From NCBI GenBank assembly GCA_003952965.2, contig CM025856.1, positions 6,978,470 through 7,042,469 of the forward strand: a DNA stretch of 64,000 bases, in the 5' to 3' direction. The translations under genes and the position numbers were made by a program. Source of the DNA: Morella rubra (Eukaryota; Streptophyta; Magnoliopsida; Fagales; Myricaceae). Below are positions 20,259 to 33,265 of this stretch, piece after piece. Position 1 is the first letter of the stretch. Each line of letters begins with the position of its first letter. The notes beneath the pieces were generated by a model that saw nothing but the letters and a program-made list of their open reading frames with translations, was not told the DNA's origin and searched no databases.

Positions 20259-23120
20259 TGTAACATCTTTTGTTACAGCATATTACCTAATATAATAAAT
20301 ATAAACACGTAGTACCTAAATAACAATTATCTAAAATAATGACTTTTTTTGGCCATATTTCTTACAACCTCATTAGCCCTCGCCTCATATCCTGGGTTCT
20401 CTTCATAATTTTTTTCACCTAGGGCGTCATCTGGAATGATACAATTGAAAATACTATGAGTTGAATGACTTAGTAAGGGATGATTGATGAATTGAAATAT
20501 GAGTGACTTAAAGCATGATCATGAATGATAGGTATACATGTGTCAAAAATAAATGCATGTTTATCCATGAGACTCTTGTATTTGAAAGTTAGCTTAAAAG
20601 TCTTTTCATCTTTATTTGGGCTACTTCTATATCGCCCAATTTACTTCGGAAGTTAGGGTTGTGCGCTCCCTTCAGAGCCGTTGCCCTTTCTCTTAGGAAA
20701 ATGTAGTTTGGTCAAGCTAGCCCTTGATGTGGCCCCAAGTCTGACGGCTAGACACGACCCTTGGAGGTCTACACCTTCTCTCATTCGTCCTTCAGTGTGG
20801 TTACACATACCTCAAGGACTACTCATCCTTCTCGCATTTGTCCTTCGGATATGCAAATGCAAATTTCATGATGTGCTTATGATAAATATTCATGATGCCC
20901 ATATGCCATTCCCACCCCGTGAAAAATAATTTTTACCCTTTATCCACTCAAGCTTGTGGTAGTGCATTGCCAAAAAGTGAGTCATACTAAGATCGTCACT
21001 TAAACGATTTAGAATTCCACTTGATGCAGCAAAAAACCATTAAAATTGGATGCCAAAATGGTCGTCACACTTGATGCTATAATATAGTAAAATTTAGGAT
21101 AATTTAGAGCTTGTTTGCTACTCAAAAGATTTATTTGAAATACAAGTTGTTGCAGGCGTCCTAGTTGATGATAGCTCCGACATCTCCAACTTAAAAAATC
21201 CTCAACTTTATAAGTATAGCTTTGAATTGCAAACAAGTTTTGAAATTTTCTTCTTTCATGAAATTAAATTTGAAGATAAAACATGTAAAAATCAGATATG
21301 ATTTACAATTTCAAAAACGCTTCACAATAGATAAAAATACAAGACTAAACTACTGTTTCTAGCTTGACCTTTATAATTTTAAAAATTTGTAACTTGTTTA
21401 TCTTCCTCAAAATTTCAAATGTCAGTTTCTAAATAATATCATTTTTTGAATTTAAATTTCAAACTAGAAACACAAAAATATGACCTGAAAAGGCATTTTA
21501 AATAAATTTTACAAAGTTCGAAAAATTTGGAGCGCATCACTGCATCTCTAGCTCAATCTCTCATTTTCAAAAATTTATAACTTGTATAGTACACACTCAA
21601 ATAACACAACATTTGTCTAAAAATGTTCATCTTCCATAAACTTAAAGTTCAAGACTAACTGCATAAGAATCTGATTTCAATGACCCCTTAAAAGATCTCC
21701 GAAACAAGAACAAAATTTGGAACGTTTCACTTCGTGTGTAGTTTACACACCAAACTTCAAAATCATGTAACTCACTCCTATTTCATCTAAAACATAGGAA
21801 ATTTATTTTAAAATGTTCCCCTTTCATAAACATAAAGTTCAAGATATAATTCATAAAAGCCCGATTTGAAATGCCCTAGTAAAAGATATTCGAAATAATT
21901 AAGAAATTTGGGACGTGCAAGGCTGGGCGACAGCTTGACGTCTAAACTTTAAAAATTCATAACTCACTTAATATGTATATAAATCACCTGAAAGTTGTGT
22001 TGAAATCCTTGGTTTTGAAAGAAATTTTAGATAAAGTCGATTTGGTTTCGAAATAATACAAGAATCAGCATAGAAAGGTCCCTAAATGAGACTCTGTCCT
22101 GCAGAACTTAATTTTTCTTCAGAATAGTGGATTTCAAATTGAGTTTTTCAATCTTTGTACGCTAGATCACACATGCAACGAGTTATATCAAATCTAAATG
22201 AGTTTCTAAATATTTTTAATACATAAACACAACCAAACAACCAAATCTCCATCAGGAATCCCTTCTTTCATTAGTTTCACAACCTATAACTATTTCACCA
22301 TGGTTTTCTTCAATTTTCTGGTGTTCCTCATTTTTCCTTGACCCTGTGCACAAACTTAACTCTAGCTCATTACATGCAAGCTAAAAACAAAGATTCTAAG
22401 TTGTTCTCTCAAAACTTACTGAATCCACGAGTCCTCCTTCCTTGTTTCTTCTTTGTCTCCTCCCTTGCATGCTTCTAACTCTCTCTATCTCTACCTCTCC
22501 CCTTCTCTCTCTCTCTCTCTCTAAGCTGTGTACACACAAAATGAAAAATGGGAGAGGAATGCTCGACGATGGAGAAGAATGGAGAAGATAAGGGATGCAA
22601 TTGACTTAATTGCCCCTATCTTTATTTGTATCGCCTATGCCCATTGGGTCTCATGGGCAGCACATTTAAATCTTTTGATTTTCTCCCTATGTTCTATATA
22701 TATTTGAAATCCTACCCTTCATTTTTGTTAGTTAAATATTCACACCCTAATTTAATGTATGACCTACATATTAAATTTAATGCACTTAGATTTTTGTAAA
22801 TTTTGTAATTTAGCTAGAAAATTTTGAAATAATGGAACTCTAATCTCAAAGATTTTGAAATATGCTATATCAGACAAAAAATAAATAAATAAATAAACAT
22901 GCTTATTTCAAGACTAGCACACAATATAAAATTTGGATATTAACAAAAATGGTTAAAAACAAGTGTAGTAGTAAAATTTCACCTTAGACGTAAATTTTAA
23001 AATAAACCATACAAAAGAGTGAGAAAGTAAGAGTGAGAAAGTAAAATTTTACTGTCTAAACTAATATAGAAGGAAATCTAAATTGATCGACGCTACTAAT
23101 CTCTAAGTCGGTGTCTCACA
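20259..23120 (+). mobile_element. degenerate long LTR-like unit (relative of the 36.8-kb unit), about 2.9 kb
   Basis: Collinear, at low identity, with 36816-40253. Shared landmarks in order: ATCTGGAATGATACAATT; the GAGT/GACTNAGTAAGG motif (20456-20478); the block GTCAAGCTAGCCCTTG-TGTGGCCCCA...CATTCGTCCTTC (20695-20860); CCACTCAAGC...GGTAG; CAAGTTGTTGCAGGCGTCC...CTCCGACATCTCCAACTTAAAAA; a final CTCTCT-rich part; and an end GTCGGTGTCTCACA against GGTTGGGGTCTCACA. The start at TGTAACATC is my best estimate, and no matching 5-bp duplication was found. It codes for nothing. An old, broken member of the family. Confidence 0.65.
22503..22524. repeat. (CT)n microsatellite
   Basis: A short CT run inside the degenerate LTR-like unit, at the place where the younger relatives have their CTT/purine-rich blocks. 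Confidence 0.8.
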
Positions 23121-23279
23121 TACTTTTTGGGTTTATGATATGTTGGTGATTTTACTTTGACTGGACATTAAGTAGACCATGGTTTGAGAGGTGAGGCTGA
23201 ATAGTTTTCCTTTTATTGGAAGATTCTTTCTATGCTTGGCACGGTCTCATAGTGACGAAGTTAATAGGCGCTATATTTA

Positions 23280-23487
23280 GGTTGTGTTTGAGTGTTAAAA
23301 TTTTAGGGAGGTTAAAATTTTAGGGTATTGAAATTGGTGAAAAAGTGAAGAGAGATGGTTTGAATGAATTTTTTATATTTATTATAGTGAAAAGTAATGA
23401 TTTGATGAGGAGAGAGAGATTATATTGTAATTATTTTATTGTGTTAAAATTTTAGAAGGCCTAAAATTTTAGCAAACAAACACACCC
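23280..23487. mobile_element. Tourist-like MITE, copy 2, 208 bp
   Basis: Closely similar to 19855-20070 over its whole length in the same orientation. Starts GGTTGTGTTTG, ends CAAACACACCC, and is flanked by TTTA on both sides (23276-23279 and 23488-23491), consistent with a TTA-type duplication. The two copies bracket the degenerate LTR-like unit. Confidence 0.85.
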
Positions 23488-23491
23488 TTTA

Positions 23492-24394
23492 GAATATCTT
23501 TTCATTTCATGTGTCAGGTCCCTTAGAAACAAGCCATTTGACCATGAGCTTTTGTTGTGCCTTGATCTTTCATGTAGCTTGAAGCGCCTTGGGCCTTGCT
23601 GGGATGATTTCCATCATAGGTCGAGGATTATTCACCTATCACAAATTAAGCTTGTTTTTTATTGCAAAGCTTATGCTTTAGACCTATTTATATTATTATT
23701 AGTTACATTGATGATTATTATCTCGTAGAAAAGCTTGAGAAATTTTCATTTAGGTAGATTATTTTTATGTATACTCACTTACTAATTTCTTAGTTTATCT
23801 CTGACCCATACTCTCGCCAAGAAAAGGAGAGTCATTGACAGGAGAATCTGAGGGTTGGGCCATCGAACAGGGGAGAAGGATCCTTGGCATCTATGATCCA
23901 CCCAACCCCACTTATGCGGGAGTGGAACATGGTCCATGGGCATGGGTGACTATCATATCCCCAGCCCATGGTTCACCTTTGCCTCACAACTCACTATTCT
24001 CCTTTCCCTTTCCAGGAAGTGGATCCCAAGATGAAAGCGAGCACTTTTTTTTTAATTTTTTCAACTCAATTTAATTTAGTTCTTATTCTTTTTTTTTTTG
24101 GGCTTTGTTCTTGCTAATACTCTTTATCACTTGTTGTTTCATTTTAATTGTACTCCTTTCTAATTATTATTTAGATGACTCTATATTATTTTTACGTTTG
24201 ATCTTAGGTTGTAAATTTTTTATTTTTTATTTCATCATATTTTTCTTTGTGTATCAATTTTTTTTTCTATTATGTTATAAATTAGATGATCTTTAGTGCC
24301 TAAGGAATGAATAGTTCTGATAACTCACGTTGGTAGAATTTCTACAAGTTGGAAAGATAAGCCTTTGAGGCTCTGAAGAACCTCTAATACTAGT
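23492..24394. other. intergenic stretch with one unrecognised frame
   Basis: A plus-strand frame at 23835-24074 encodes 79 residues (GWAIEQGRRILGIYDPPNPT at its start) rich in Pro, Gly and Trp, ending in a T-run. I do not recognise it. T-rich tracts at 24045-24100 and 24215-24270. The rest is AT-rich with no structure seen. Confidence 0.4.
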
Positions 24395-24568
24395 GATGTT
24401 TGCAAACCAAAATTTTGAGAATATTTTTGCGAGATGAATTAGATTATTTGAGTGAATTTTTTTTTTATTGTAATGGAAAGAGATGATTTAATGGAAGAAA
24501 GAGATCTCATTTTATAGTTATTTTATTACTATTTTCTTGACTAAAATTTTAGGATGCAAACACCACAC
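24395..24568. mobile_element. possible diverged relative of the Tourist-like MITE
   Basis: Begins TTTGCAAACCAAAATTTTGAG and ends CTAAAATTTTAGGATGCAAACACC, with GATGATTTAATGGAAGAAAGAGA in the middle matching GATTTGATGAGGAGAGAGAGA of the two clear copies. No clean target duplication seen. Confidence 0.4.
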
Positions 24569-25208
24569 ATTGAACAAAAAAAATATTAAAATTTGGTAGG
24601 GTTTTAGGCATACCTGTATTTGACTGGTTTGCTTTTGGTGGATATTAATGGTCACCTTGTTGTGATCATTCTTAGACCTTGGCCTAAGAATCCATTAGTA
24701 TTGGGCCTTGGTGGTGTTTCAAGTCGAGTCCATTTTCTAGTATCACCATTCTACACATTTTTGATGTCTTATTCTATTTCATTTTGGGTTAATTACAAAT
24801 ACCTCAAAAACCTCCCTGAACTTGAACTAGTGGCAACTCAGCACCATAACCAACGATAACTGTTGCATATCCATTTTGAACCCATATTTCTTGTTACCAT
24901 TGCTTGTATTCCACCACATGTGAGCCCTCCCTTCATGCAAATACCAAACTGCTCCCATTGTGTTCATTTAAATTCAAAGACGCAGTTGTCTGAATTTGGG
25001 CTTGTGTGGGTCCCGCTCAAAAGGAAACGACCAATGACATGTTGCCACCTCAACAAGAAAGATGGTGTATTTTGGTCTTTGTCCCTACGTGTATTCGAAA
25101 AACTAAAAATAGTTAGACTTAGTCAAAATCAAAAGTTTGCTCACACGAGATATTGAAGCCCTTTCTTCCTCATTCACCTTTAGATAATTTCTAGGGTTAA
25201 GAAATTGA
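24569..25208. other. left side of the MULE region, no gene assigned
   Basis: At 24787 the sequence GGGTTAATTACAAATACCTC...CCCTGAACTTGAAC resembles the start of some plant MULE terminal repeats, but I could not find a matching inverted copy to the right, so the left limit of the element stays open. Short plus-strand frames (24620-24859, 24863-25156) show no known motif. Confidence 0.35.
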
Positions 25209-28196
25209 TGGCATTTCGGTGCAGAGAAGAAGTGTTGGTTGTCTTGCACCGAAGGTAAGCCACATAAATTCCTTCTATGTTTTTTTCGCCCAAATCGAAT
25301 GTCTATTTGTCTTTTTTGTACTCGGTTGCTTGCGAATGGGGTGGGGGCCGATGTTTATGTAGGAAAAAAAATGACAAAATAGTGGATGCGTGAAAAAAAT
25401 ATTGGGAGGGTCAGCCAAGTTTTTTTATTGTTAATCTGTCCTGGAGTGGATTAAAACTAATGTGCTTCCTATTATTAATTTGTTAGTATGCGATATGTAA
25501 AGCAGTAAAGGACAACAAATGACACAAGATTTAAACTAATGTGTTTGTCCCCTTTCTCGAGTGGTCCCCTCCCACCATTTTGTTAGCTTTTGTTTGTGCT
25601 TGCTTGCTCTGGTCATTAAAACTAATGTGCTTGCTTTTGTTTGCTTGCTAATTTATTAAGCACCTGTTTCATTGTGCTCTTCGAGTGGTCCCCTCCCACT
25701 ATTTAACTAGTTTGTTTGCTAAAGTTAATATGTCTATTATGTATAAATAATAATTTGTTTGACTTTGTGCTAAAATTGGTTTAGATAAAAAAAAAAGGTG
25801 ATTCACATTCCAGTCCGTACTAAATAATAATATGTTTGACAAGCACGTGTTGGCTTAATTTGCATATGTTAGTCCAATTCTAGTCTATGATAAATAATAA
25901 TTTGCATGGTTTAGTTAGTTTCTTGTCTACTTATGCTTTTATACAATTTTACTGCACCATAAAGTAATTATGGATATATAAGGCACTGCATAAACCTTGA
26001 TTAGCTTGACACAAGAAACATATTATAGTTCACATCAGAACATCGACTAACATCACCGCCATCCAATATATGAGCATAAACTCAAGCTCCCACAAATAGC
26101 TTCATATAATATGTTTGACTTTTAGTACTTTGCTATAAAATGACTTGAAGTTCTTTGCTATAGTCTGTAATTTCAATACTTTAATTGTGCTTTAAAAAAC
26201 TCGAGTTTGTTATATTTGCTTTTTTGATAAGTAACTTGCAGGTGCTTTTATAATGAGCAACAAAGTTGTCTTGTTTGAGGTAAATCATGAGGCAAGGTTT
26301 AAGAGGTTACCACACACTGAGTATGTTATAGGTCAATAAGATTTGCACCACGAGCCATGAGATATGGACTGCCCGTCCTTCTTTGTGCTAGAAGCTATAT
26401 GTCATGATTATGGATACACAACTGGTGATATGGACTGCATGTCCTTCTTTTGAAATAAGATATAGATGTATTGGACATGGTGACCTGCCACAAAGGTCAT
26501 AATATCATTATTTTGTTTGTTGTTGGATTTGGAGAAGAAATTAACCATGTTCAAGAGGAGAAAAAAAAAGTATAAGTTGCCTGTAAAGAAGAAGGGGGCA
26601 ATGGACAAAGGGAAACAAATTGTTGAAGATGAAGAGGAGCCTAAAAGTCCCAACTTGATTCATTTTTTGATAAGGTCGTTAGTGAGGAAGATAATGTATT
26701 TGAGGATGGAGGGGAGCATGCAACTAGTGGGTACCAACCATATGGTGTGACGGTTGAAGAGGACCTCCAAGGTGAGGAGGATGCTGAATTGGAGGTCGTC
26801 TGTGTGGGTAGTCAGGATCTGACGTCAAACATTAGAGAGTCTTGTAGTGAGTTAGATGAGGGGTCAAATAACCATGTGGCAATTTTCCAGAATTTAAAGC
26901 AAAATAATTAGACAACCCAATGTTGGAACTAGGGATGAAGTTCTCGAGTGTTGAGGTGTTCAGAGAGACTGTCAAAAAGGTCACCATACATATTAGGAAA
27001 GATCTCCACTGAGCGAAGAATGATCGAGGTAGAGTCATTGTCCATTGTAAGCGAGAACGATACAACTACAAAATTTTTGCTCACAACATAAAGAATGAGC
27101 TAACACCTCCCAAATAATATCATTCTCGAGCAACCACCGATGCATCTGAAGTTACAAAAATACCCAAGTGTCTTCCAAGTGGATATCGAGGAAGTACTTG
27201 GAACAATTCAAGCATAATCTTGATTGGCCAATCGATGCACTATGGGAAGAGATGAAGAGATCTTGGAAGGTGGATGTAAGTTGAAACAAGCTATATAGGG
27301 CAAAGAAAAAGGCCTCTACGGAGATCTTTGGGGTGCACTAAGAGCAATACATTCTATTGTGGGATTATTTTGCCACCTTGAGATGGACCAACCAGGGGTC
27401 TTCTATAATTATGAGAGTTGATAGGCCACAAAGGAAGCTGTAACCTAATTTTCAACGGATGTACTTCTCACTTGCACCCATGAGAGATGGTTTCAGGGCT
27501 AGTTGTAGACCACTAATTGGTTTGGAAGGGAATTTTTTGAAGCGTCCTTATAAAGAACAACTTCTGTGTGCTGTTGGTCGGGATGGGAACGAGAGCATTT
27601 ACTCAATTTCTTTTGTCGCTATAGAGGTCGAGACGAAGGATAACTGGTCCTGATTTTTACATGTATTGGTATCTGATCTCAGACCTAATCTTCCACATGG
27701 CTGGACATTTATTTTAAACTGATAGAAAGTAAGAAATTTTGGTCTTGTCCTATCATATTATGTTGATTTGTGCCCTTTCAATGTGTTTATTTCTGACTTT
27801 TTGTATGCTACACTACAGGGCCTCATCCTAAGCTTCGATGAAATCCTTCCCACTACTGACCATAGGATTTGCATATGATATTTGTACAACAATTTCAAAG
27901 ATAAAGGTCATCAGGCTCAGTTATTGAAGGATAGACTTTGAGCAACTGCATTTGGGTTCACTAAGGCCGAATTCCAAGCTGAGATGCTCACCCTCAAGGC
28001 ACTAAATGTAAAGGCATACAAGTACATGGCTGATGTAGACCCAGTATTATGGGCGAGGTCACATTTCACAACATATTCGAACTCAGATTTACTTGTGAAC
28101 AACCTGTCAGAATGCTTTAATGCCTACATCATGGATGCACGTGATAAACCCATCATCACCATGATGAAAACAATAAGAAAGAAGCTGATGCGTCGG
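25209..28196 (+). pseudogene. MULE transposase, N-terminal and core part (MuDR-like)
   Basis: Possible exon 1 at 25209-25252 (MAFRCREEVLVVLHRR) ends at a donor GTAAGC; a second exon follows ...TTGCAG near 26240 (MSNKVVLFEVNHEARF). A basic stretch KRRKKKYKLPVKKKG lies at 26544. The Mutator DNA-binding domain is around 26940-27120 (AKNDRGRVIVHCKRERYNYK). The transposase core is at 27495-27950: GFRASCRPLIGLEGNFLK, LLCAVGRDGNESIYSISF and VEVETKDNWS, the MULE core (PF10551) pattern. The end is YSNSDLLVNNLSECFNAYI and DKPIITMMKTIRKKLMRRG. Stops and frame changes occur throughout (for example after NWS at about 27651), so it is a pseudogene. The frame is cut by the LTR-like unit starting at 28197. 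Confidence 0.82.
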
Positions 28197-28309
28197 GGTA
28201 ACATCCCAACTTTTTAAACATCATTAGCTTTCTTAAAATAGGTGATTAGTTTATAAAATAATATTTATTTATTATTTTCAAATGAATATGTAACTAAGCA
28301 TCGAACGGA

Positions 28310-29439
28310 ATATTCCTTTATCTAATGGAAAACATTTGAAATACTAGATTTAAAACATTCGGAAGGTAAAGCTTACCCTTTGAACACTATAGCTCGAAAA
28401 TGATCACGGCCATGTTAAAACTGCCTAAAACTATACTTTTCTATGTCAAAATCAGTACAAAACAATCCTAAACTAACTACAAACACTCACATTCAACAAC
28501 ACGCATAATATTTTACAAGTTTATTAACATATTCAAAGCCGAATTCAATACGCAAAATCAATCCAAAAAAAATTTAAAAAACAAGTTTAAATCGGTTAAA
28601 ATGCATTAAAAAATGTACTTGGAGTGTGTAGGACTAGAAAGGATGCAATGGAGATTGAAAGGAGTTTGAGAGAATTCAAGAGAGAGAGGGGACGGTATAC
28701 GGGCAAAATACGTGAATATGAGACTCGAGTGTTCATATATTTCAACGAGCATTCGAACGCATTCGAAAGTTTAAAGCAAAATTCGTCTAAAACCGTTCAT
28801 TGGCCAACTGTTCATATGTAGACCGTCACATGATCGTTAGAACAGGTGACAGTAAACATTCAAATAGTAATATACAAATATAAAATTTATGGCAATTGGA
28901 CTTGCATTTATTGGGGTAGGTGGAAAAGTGGCCTCTGAATGCATTTGAACATATTACGAGTTTTTGGGATACACACCCTTGTCCTAAAAGATTCTCTAAC
29001 GTTTGTTTTAAAGAAGGAATGTCAGTTTCACTCTTCCGATATTTTCAGTAGAATTCGAACGACAGGTATAATTTCAAACAGGATATCATTTCAGGGTTAG
29101 AATGCGTAATTTTTGTTCAAGGTTTTGTAATATAATGCCGCATAGTGTTCAAATGTATTGTGGCCTATTCGAATGTTTGTTTCGGGAGGATGTTTCTGTC
29201 ACTAAAATGAGATTTTTTTGGGACGGAGAGATTCTGTCCCAAATAATTAATCCTTTTTTTTGGACGGGCATTTTTTGTCCCAAAAGTTTCAAAACTGTTG
29301 CAAAGAGTTTTTTTTTTTTTTGGGTGGCCAAAAAAAAAAGGGAAACTTTTATGTTTTAAAATTTCCTGAAAAACTTTTTATGGATTTGGCTTCCCAAAAA
29401 ATTTTTTATCTGTCCCAAAAAGTTAAATTTCTTGTAGTG
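28310..29439. mobile_element. nested fragment ending in a CACTA-type terminus
   Basis: Sequence present in unit A but not in unit B. Its right end, AAATTTCTTGTAGTG (29425-29439), is on the minus strand CACTACAAGAAATTT, a classic CACTA terminus, and just inside it are inverted TTTTGGGACGG / TGTCCCAAAA motifs (29215-29425). CATTCGAA/TTCGAACG/GTTCAAATG phrases recur from 28300 to 29180 and resemble sub-terminal repeats. The left terminus is uncertain (CACTATAGC at 28387 is a weak candidate). Probably a small non-autonomous CACTA element or fragment. Confidence 0.5.
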
Positions 29440-29629
29440 AAAATTGGTTTTATTTCAAAATGGCTTGAAATAAAAGCCTATTAGGCCTCCATCAACCCTA
29501 GGATCAGCCCAGCCTACCCTATTTTGTGACTCAAAATCGGTCAGCCCCTTGATTCATGCCCAGGGTAATTTTTTTTAATCATGACTCAACATTTGGTCTA
29601 CAAAACCATGTAATGAGATGGCGTTGTAA

Positions 29630-30881
29630 ATCCTAGGATTAAGGCAACCCAAGAGGGGGGTGAATCAGGTTTCAAAACTTTTTCGAAACTCACATTTTAG
29701 AAAGTGTTTGCTAGCTACAAGTCCCAAAGAGAAATAATTGCAATAAAAGATTAAACACAAGAATATATATTGCAACAAATAGAGAAATAAAACTTAGAAC
29801 AAGAAACTAGTAGCACAATGTAAGGAGATAAGGAAGAGAAGCAAATATAAAGATTTTTAGGTGGTTCGGCAAACCCACCTACATCCACCCCTCAAGCTCC
29901 TTTACCGAGCCTTGAGGTTTCTCCACTATGCTCCCTTCAACCAAGGGAAAGCTTTCCTTACACTTGAGCTTGAGAAACACCTCTTCAAGCCTCAAGAACG
30001 AGTTTAAGAACAAACCTCTCCAAACTCCTTCTTTTGATGAACAACCCTCACCAAAAGGAAACAAGAGAATCACTCTCTTAAAAGTATATAGGGATGAACG
30101 AAAATGCCACTAAAACTCCCTTGATGGAGTAGATATTACAATGAGAAATTTCTATCTCTTAGGCTTCACACAATAACAAGGATGTGAAAGTGTTGATTAT
30201 GTGTGAATGATGTTTGAAAGGTTTTAGATCACTCTTAGCTTTAAAATGATTTTGGTCGTTCAGCAACTTTTAAAAAAGCGTAGGAATGACTTTATATAGG
30301 CCTCATAAGAAAAATAGCCGTTAATAGCCATTGGGAGTCGTCTGTAAAAATCACAATTTAGGTCGACCGCTGTAGGTTTACATTACCCAACTGGTCATAA
30401 TGTCAGAATCAGAACGGCTATTTCTTCATTTTTCAAACTAACCAGCAGACCGCTATACCAAGCGGTCGAAGACTGGTCGACCACTTCACCAGCCGGTCGA
30501 CCTCCTCAACTTAAGCACATGATCCGGTTGTTTTAAAACACAATTTTGACCAACTTAAAATACCCAATTTTAAAGACTAACTTCCGTAAGTATAAAAGGT
30601 TTGAGTTTAATTGGAATATTTTGAAGCCATTTAAAACATTTTTAAATATTCAAAACAAGTGGTAAAATAGATCATGCAAGTGTTGAAGAATTATGCAAGT
30701 GTGTGGTTCAAATCCTTGTTAAAGATGAAGTCTTAGAGTTACAAAGATTACCCTAGCATCTTGAGTCTTCACTTTAAGAGCACTTCCATTGAAGGGGATG
30801 TTGCTTGATCGCTTCGTGCTCATTTTGGATCCACTTTGCTTCACATCTCAATTACTTCTATTGTTATCATCAAAACATTGA
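29630..30881. mobile_element. nested repeat of unresolved class, 1.25 kb
   Basis: Interrupts unit A where unit B is continuous. TTGTAA occurs just before (29624-29629) and just after it (30882-30887), a likely target duplication of 5-6 bp. It starts ATCCTAGGATTAAGGCAACC, followed by AGAGGGGGGTGAATC, and ends GTTATCATCAAAACATTGA, phrases common in plant repeats. A TATA-like TTTATATAGGCC lies at about 30291 and GGTCGACC motifs at 30360-30505. It lacks clear TG...CA ends. No coding sequence. Confidence 0.5.
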
Positions 30882-33265
30882 TTGTAACTAAAAGCCAATA
30901 GGCTTAATATCAATGGTTGCCTCCCTTGTTCCCCAATCCCCTTCAATTACTTGAGTAGACCTCCTAGCTAGTGGTAGGCATAATCATACCTAGGCTAAAC
31001 TAACCCTAGTAACCTAGACTTAACCCTAGAGCTTTAACCCTAGTTTAGAGTAGTATAAATAGGACCTTGGTGTGAGGGTTAAACTCACACCAACAGCCGG
31101 CCAAGAGTAGGCTTTCTAGAGAGTGTTTTGAGTGATAATGAGAGCTTGAGTGAAGGTTAGAGGGAGAAGGAAGAGAAGGATGTCGCTGTCACCTTGATCT
31201 TGCCACTAATAGTGATGATTCTTGTAGGTTCTTGATACCCCATTATCCAGCCACTAATCCAAGTTCTAAGAGGTAAGGGGTTAGTTTGATTTTTGAAGGT
31301 TATTAGGCATGATTTCATGTTAGGATTAGTAAAATGTCATCAGGCTTGTAGGCTAAGACTTTAATCATATACTACTATGTTCATTATCATGTTAGAAAGG
31401 AGATTAGGTTCCTAGAATAATGAAATTAGAGGCATTATCATTAGGTTGCTTAGAAATTTGCAAAAGGAGGGTCATTTTTACCTAAATAAGGGTCATAGGT
31501 GCATGGGGTAGATTTCATGCGAATTTTGAGGCATTGGGGATTGCTGGGTAGTCTTAGGGATGTTAGAAAGCCTAGGAGAAATTATCTTGTAGAGGTTTAT
31601 GTGAGAAAATGAAGGAATTTATCAGATTGGTCAAGTAGAGTCCCTTTGTGTTAAATTCAAGGACAGTATGTTTAGGCTATGATCGCATGGGCCAAATGGG
31701 ATCTTCTGGATCCCAAATTTGTAGGGTTAACTCAGGCCAGGATAGGGAACCTCTGGTTACAAGTTCAGCCCATTTGGAGTTACAGTTAGGAAGTTATTAG
31801 CTTTCAAAGTTAGGGGTAAAACTTGAAAGTTTTCTAAAACGGGTCATTTTAGGCATATACAAATTAGGCTTTAAGTTTTGCTATTTGGGCTGAATTAGCT
31901 GGGCCCTAGGACACCTGAACCTTAGTCTAGGATAGCCTTGCATTGTAGGCCCAAGTAATAGTCCTTATTTGGCTTAGAGAAGCCAAATAAGCCTTAGTCA
32001 TTTAGGTCCATAAGTTGTTGGACTTGCCTAATTAAAAACTTAATTATTTTTACATCTCCTTACCTTACTAATTAAGAGGCCTTAGTTTATTAAGCTCATC
32101 TTAATTATATCTCATGCATTTAAGTTTGAAAATTATATAATTATTTTTATACATGTAGTTAAGTGATTAGTGAACAATGTGATAAGTAACTAACATGTGG
32201 TTAGTAAACAAATTTGGTAAAAACATACATGAGATTAGCTTGCCATACATACACATGCATTTCATAGAGCATATGCATCATAACATGGTTACAAAAACGA
32301 GGGAAAAGAAAAGAAATGAGATGGGTGAGGGTACCGATCATCAGGGGAGTGCAACCACCACTACAGGGTAGTGGGTGGCCCTCTGGGTAGAAGGTAATAG
32401 GAGAGCCTTTGCTCAACGTCCTGGTGTGACAGATAGGATAGGACTGTCCAGAGGGAAGGGGAGCGAGACGCACAACCCTGTCACTTGGGGGTGAAACAGT
32501 AGACACCAAGAAAAAAGGAAAGGTTCATTCATCTCTGCATTGCATGGATGGTAATGAATTTGTTTTATGCATTATTAGCTTATAAATGGTAAGTTCTACA
32601 TTTTTAAGTTCCTTGAAAACATGCTTGCAATAATCACATGCCCCCTATCCCCCCTTACTGAGTCATTAGGACTCACCCCACCTTGTTGTTTGTTTTGCAT
32701 ATACTTAAGTAACAGAAAATGACATTTTTTAGTCTTTTCTCTCCCACGAGCTCCCCACCCACTTTTTAGTAATTCACATCCGAGTATAGGTGACAGAGAA
32801 CATAGAAGTGACGGTGGAGCACCTACCTTACCTAGTCCCCAAGGACCCGCCCCCAGTGTCATACCAGTTCCTCTGTACATCTCGAAATCCGTTGGACTCA
32901 TCACCCCCGGCCTGCATCTGATCGACCTCACACTTACTGATGATGAAGATTAGCTTATGTATTTAATGTTTGTTTAACTTTTACTTTTATGGTCTGTAAA
33001 TATTTATGCTTTCTAAACAATATAGGGTTAGGAGATTGGTAAGCTCAAGTGATTTTTAACTTGACTAACACTTTCACCTGAATATTTTCAAAGATTTTTA
33101 GAAGTCTTCTACTATATTTTGAGTAGCTTTTGATTTAAAATTTACAAGGAAGTTCCATTGTCTTGAGACCTTAGGATAGATTGTGCAATAATCTCACCAT
33201 GTATAACACTTTATTACTATAAGGAGAGCTTAGGGACTAATATAAGCACGGGACGTGCCAGTCGG

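Larger units (their letters stand above)
28197..33260 (-). mobile_element. long LTR-like unit A (solo-LTR candidate), with nested insertions
   Basis: Flanked by a perfect 5-bp duplication GTCGG (28192-28196 and 33261-33265). Its ends match unit B (35789-42391): TAACATCCCAAC-TTTTAAACATCATTA at one end and ATTACTATAAGGAGAG...AATATAAGCACGGGACGTGCCA at the other. The conserved GAGTC/GACTC motif is at 32654-32676. It has no coding sequence, no second LTR and no internal domain, hence solo LTR or a non-autonomous LTR derivative. Relative to the other family members it lies on the minus strand. Two further insertions sit inside it. Broken and moderately old judging by its divergence from unit B. Confidence 0.8.

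Noticed and set aside
24787-24840. Left terminal inverted repeat of the MULE (GGGTTAATTACAAATACC...).
   Set aside because: No inverted partner or 9-bp duplication found to the right, so the end is not supported.
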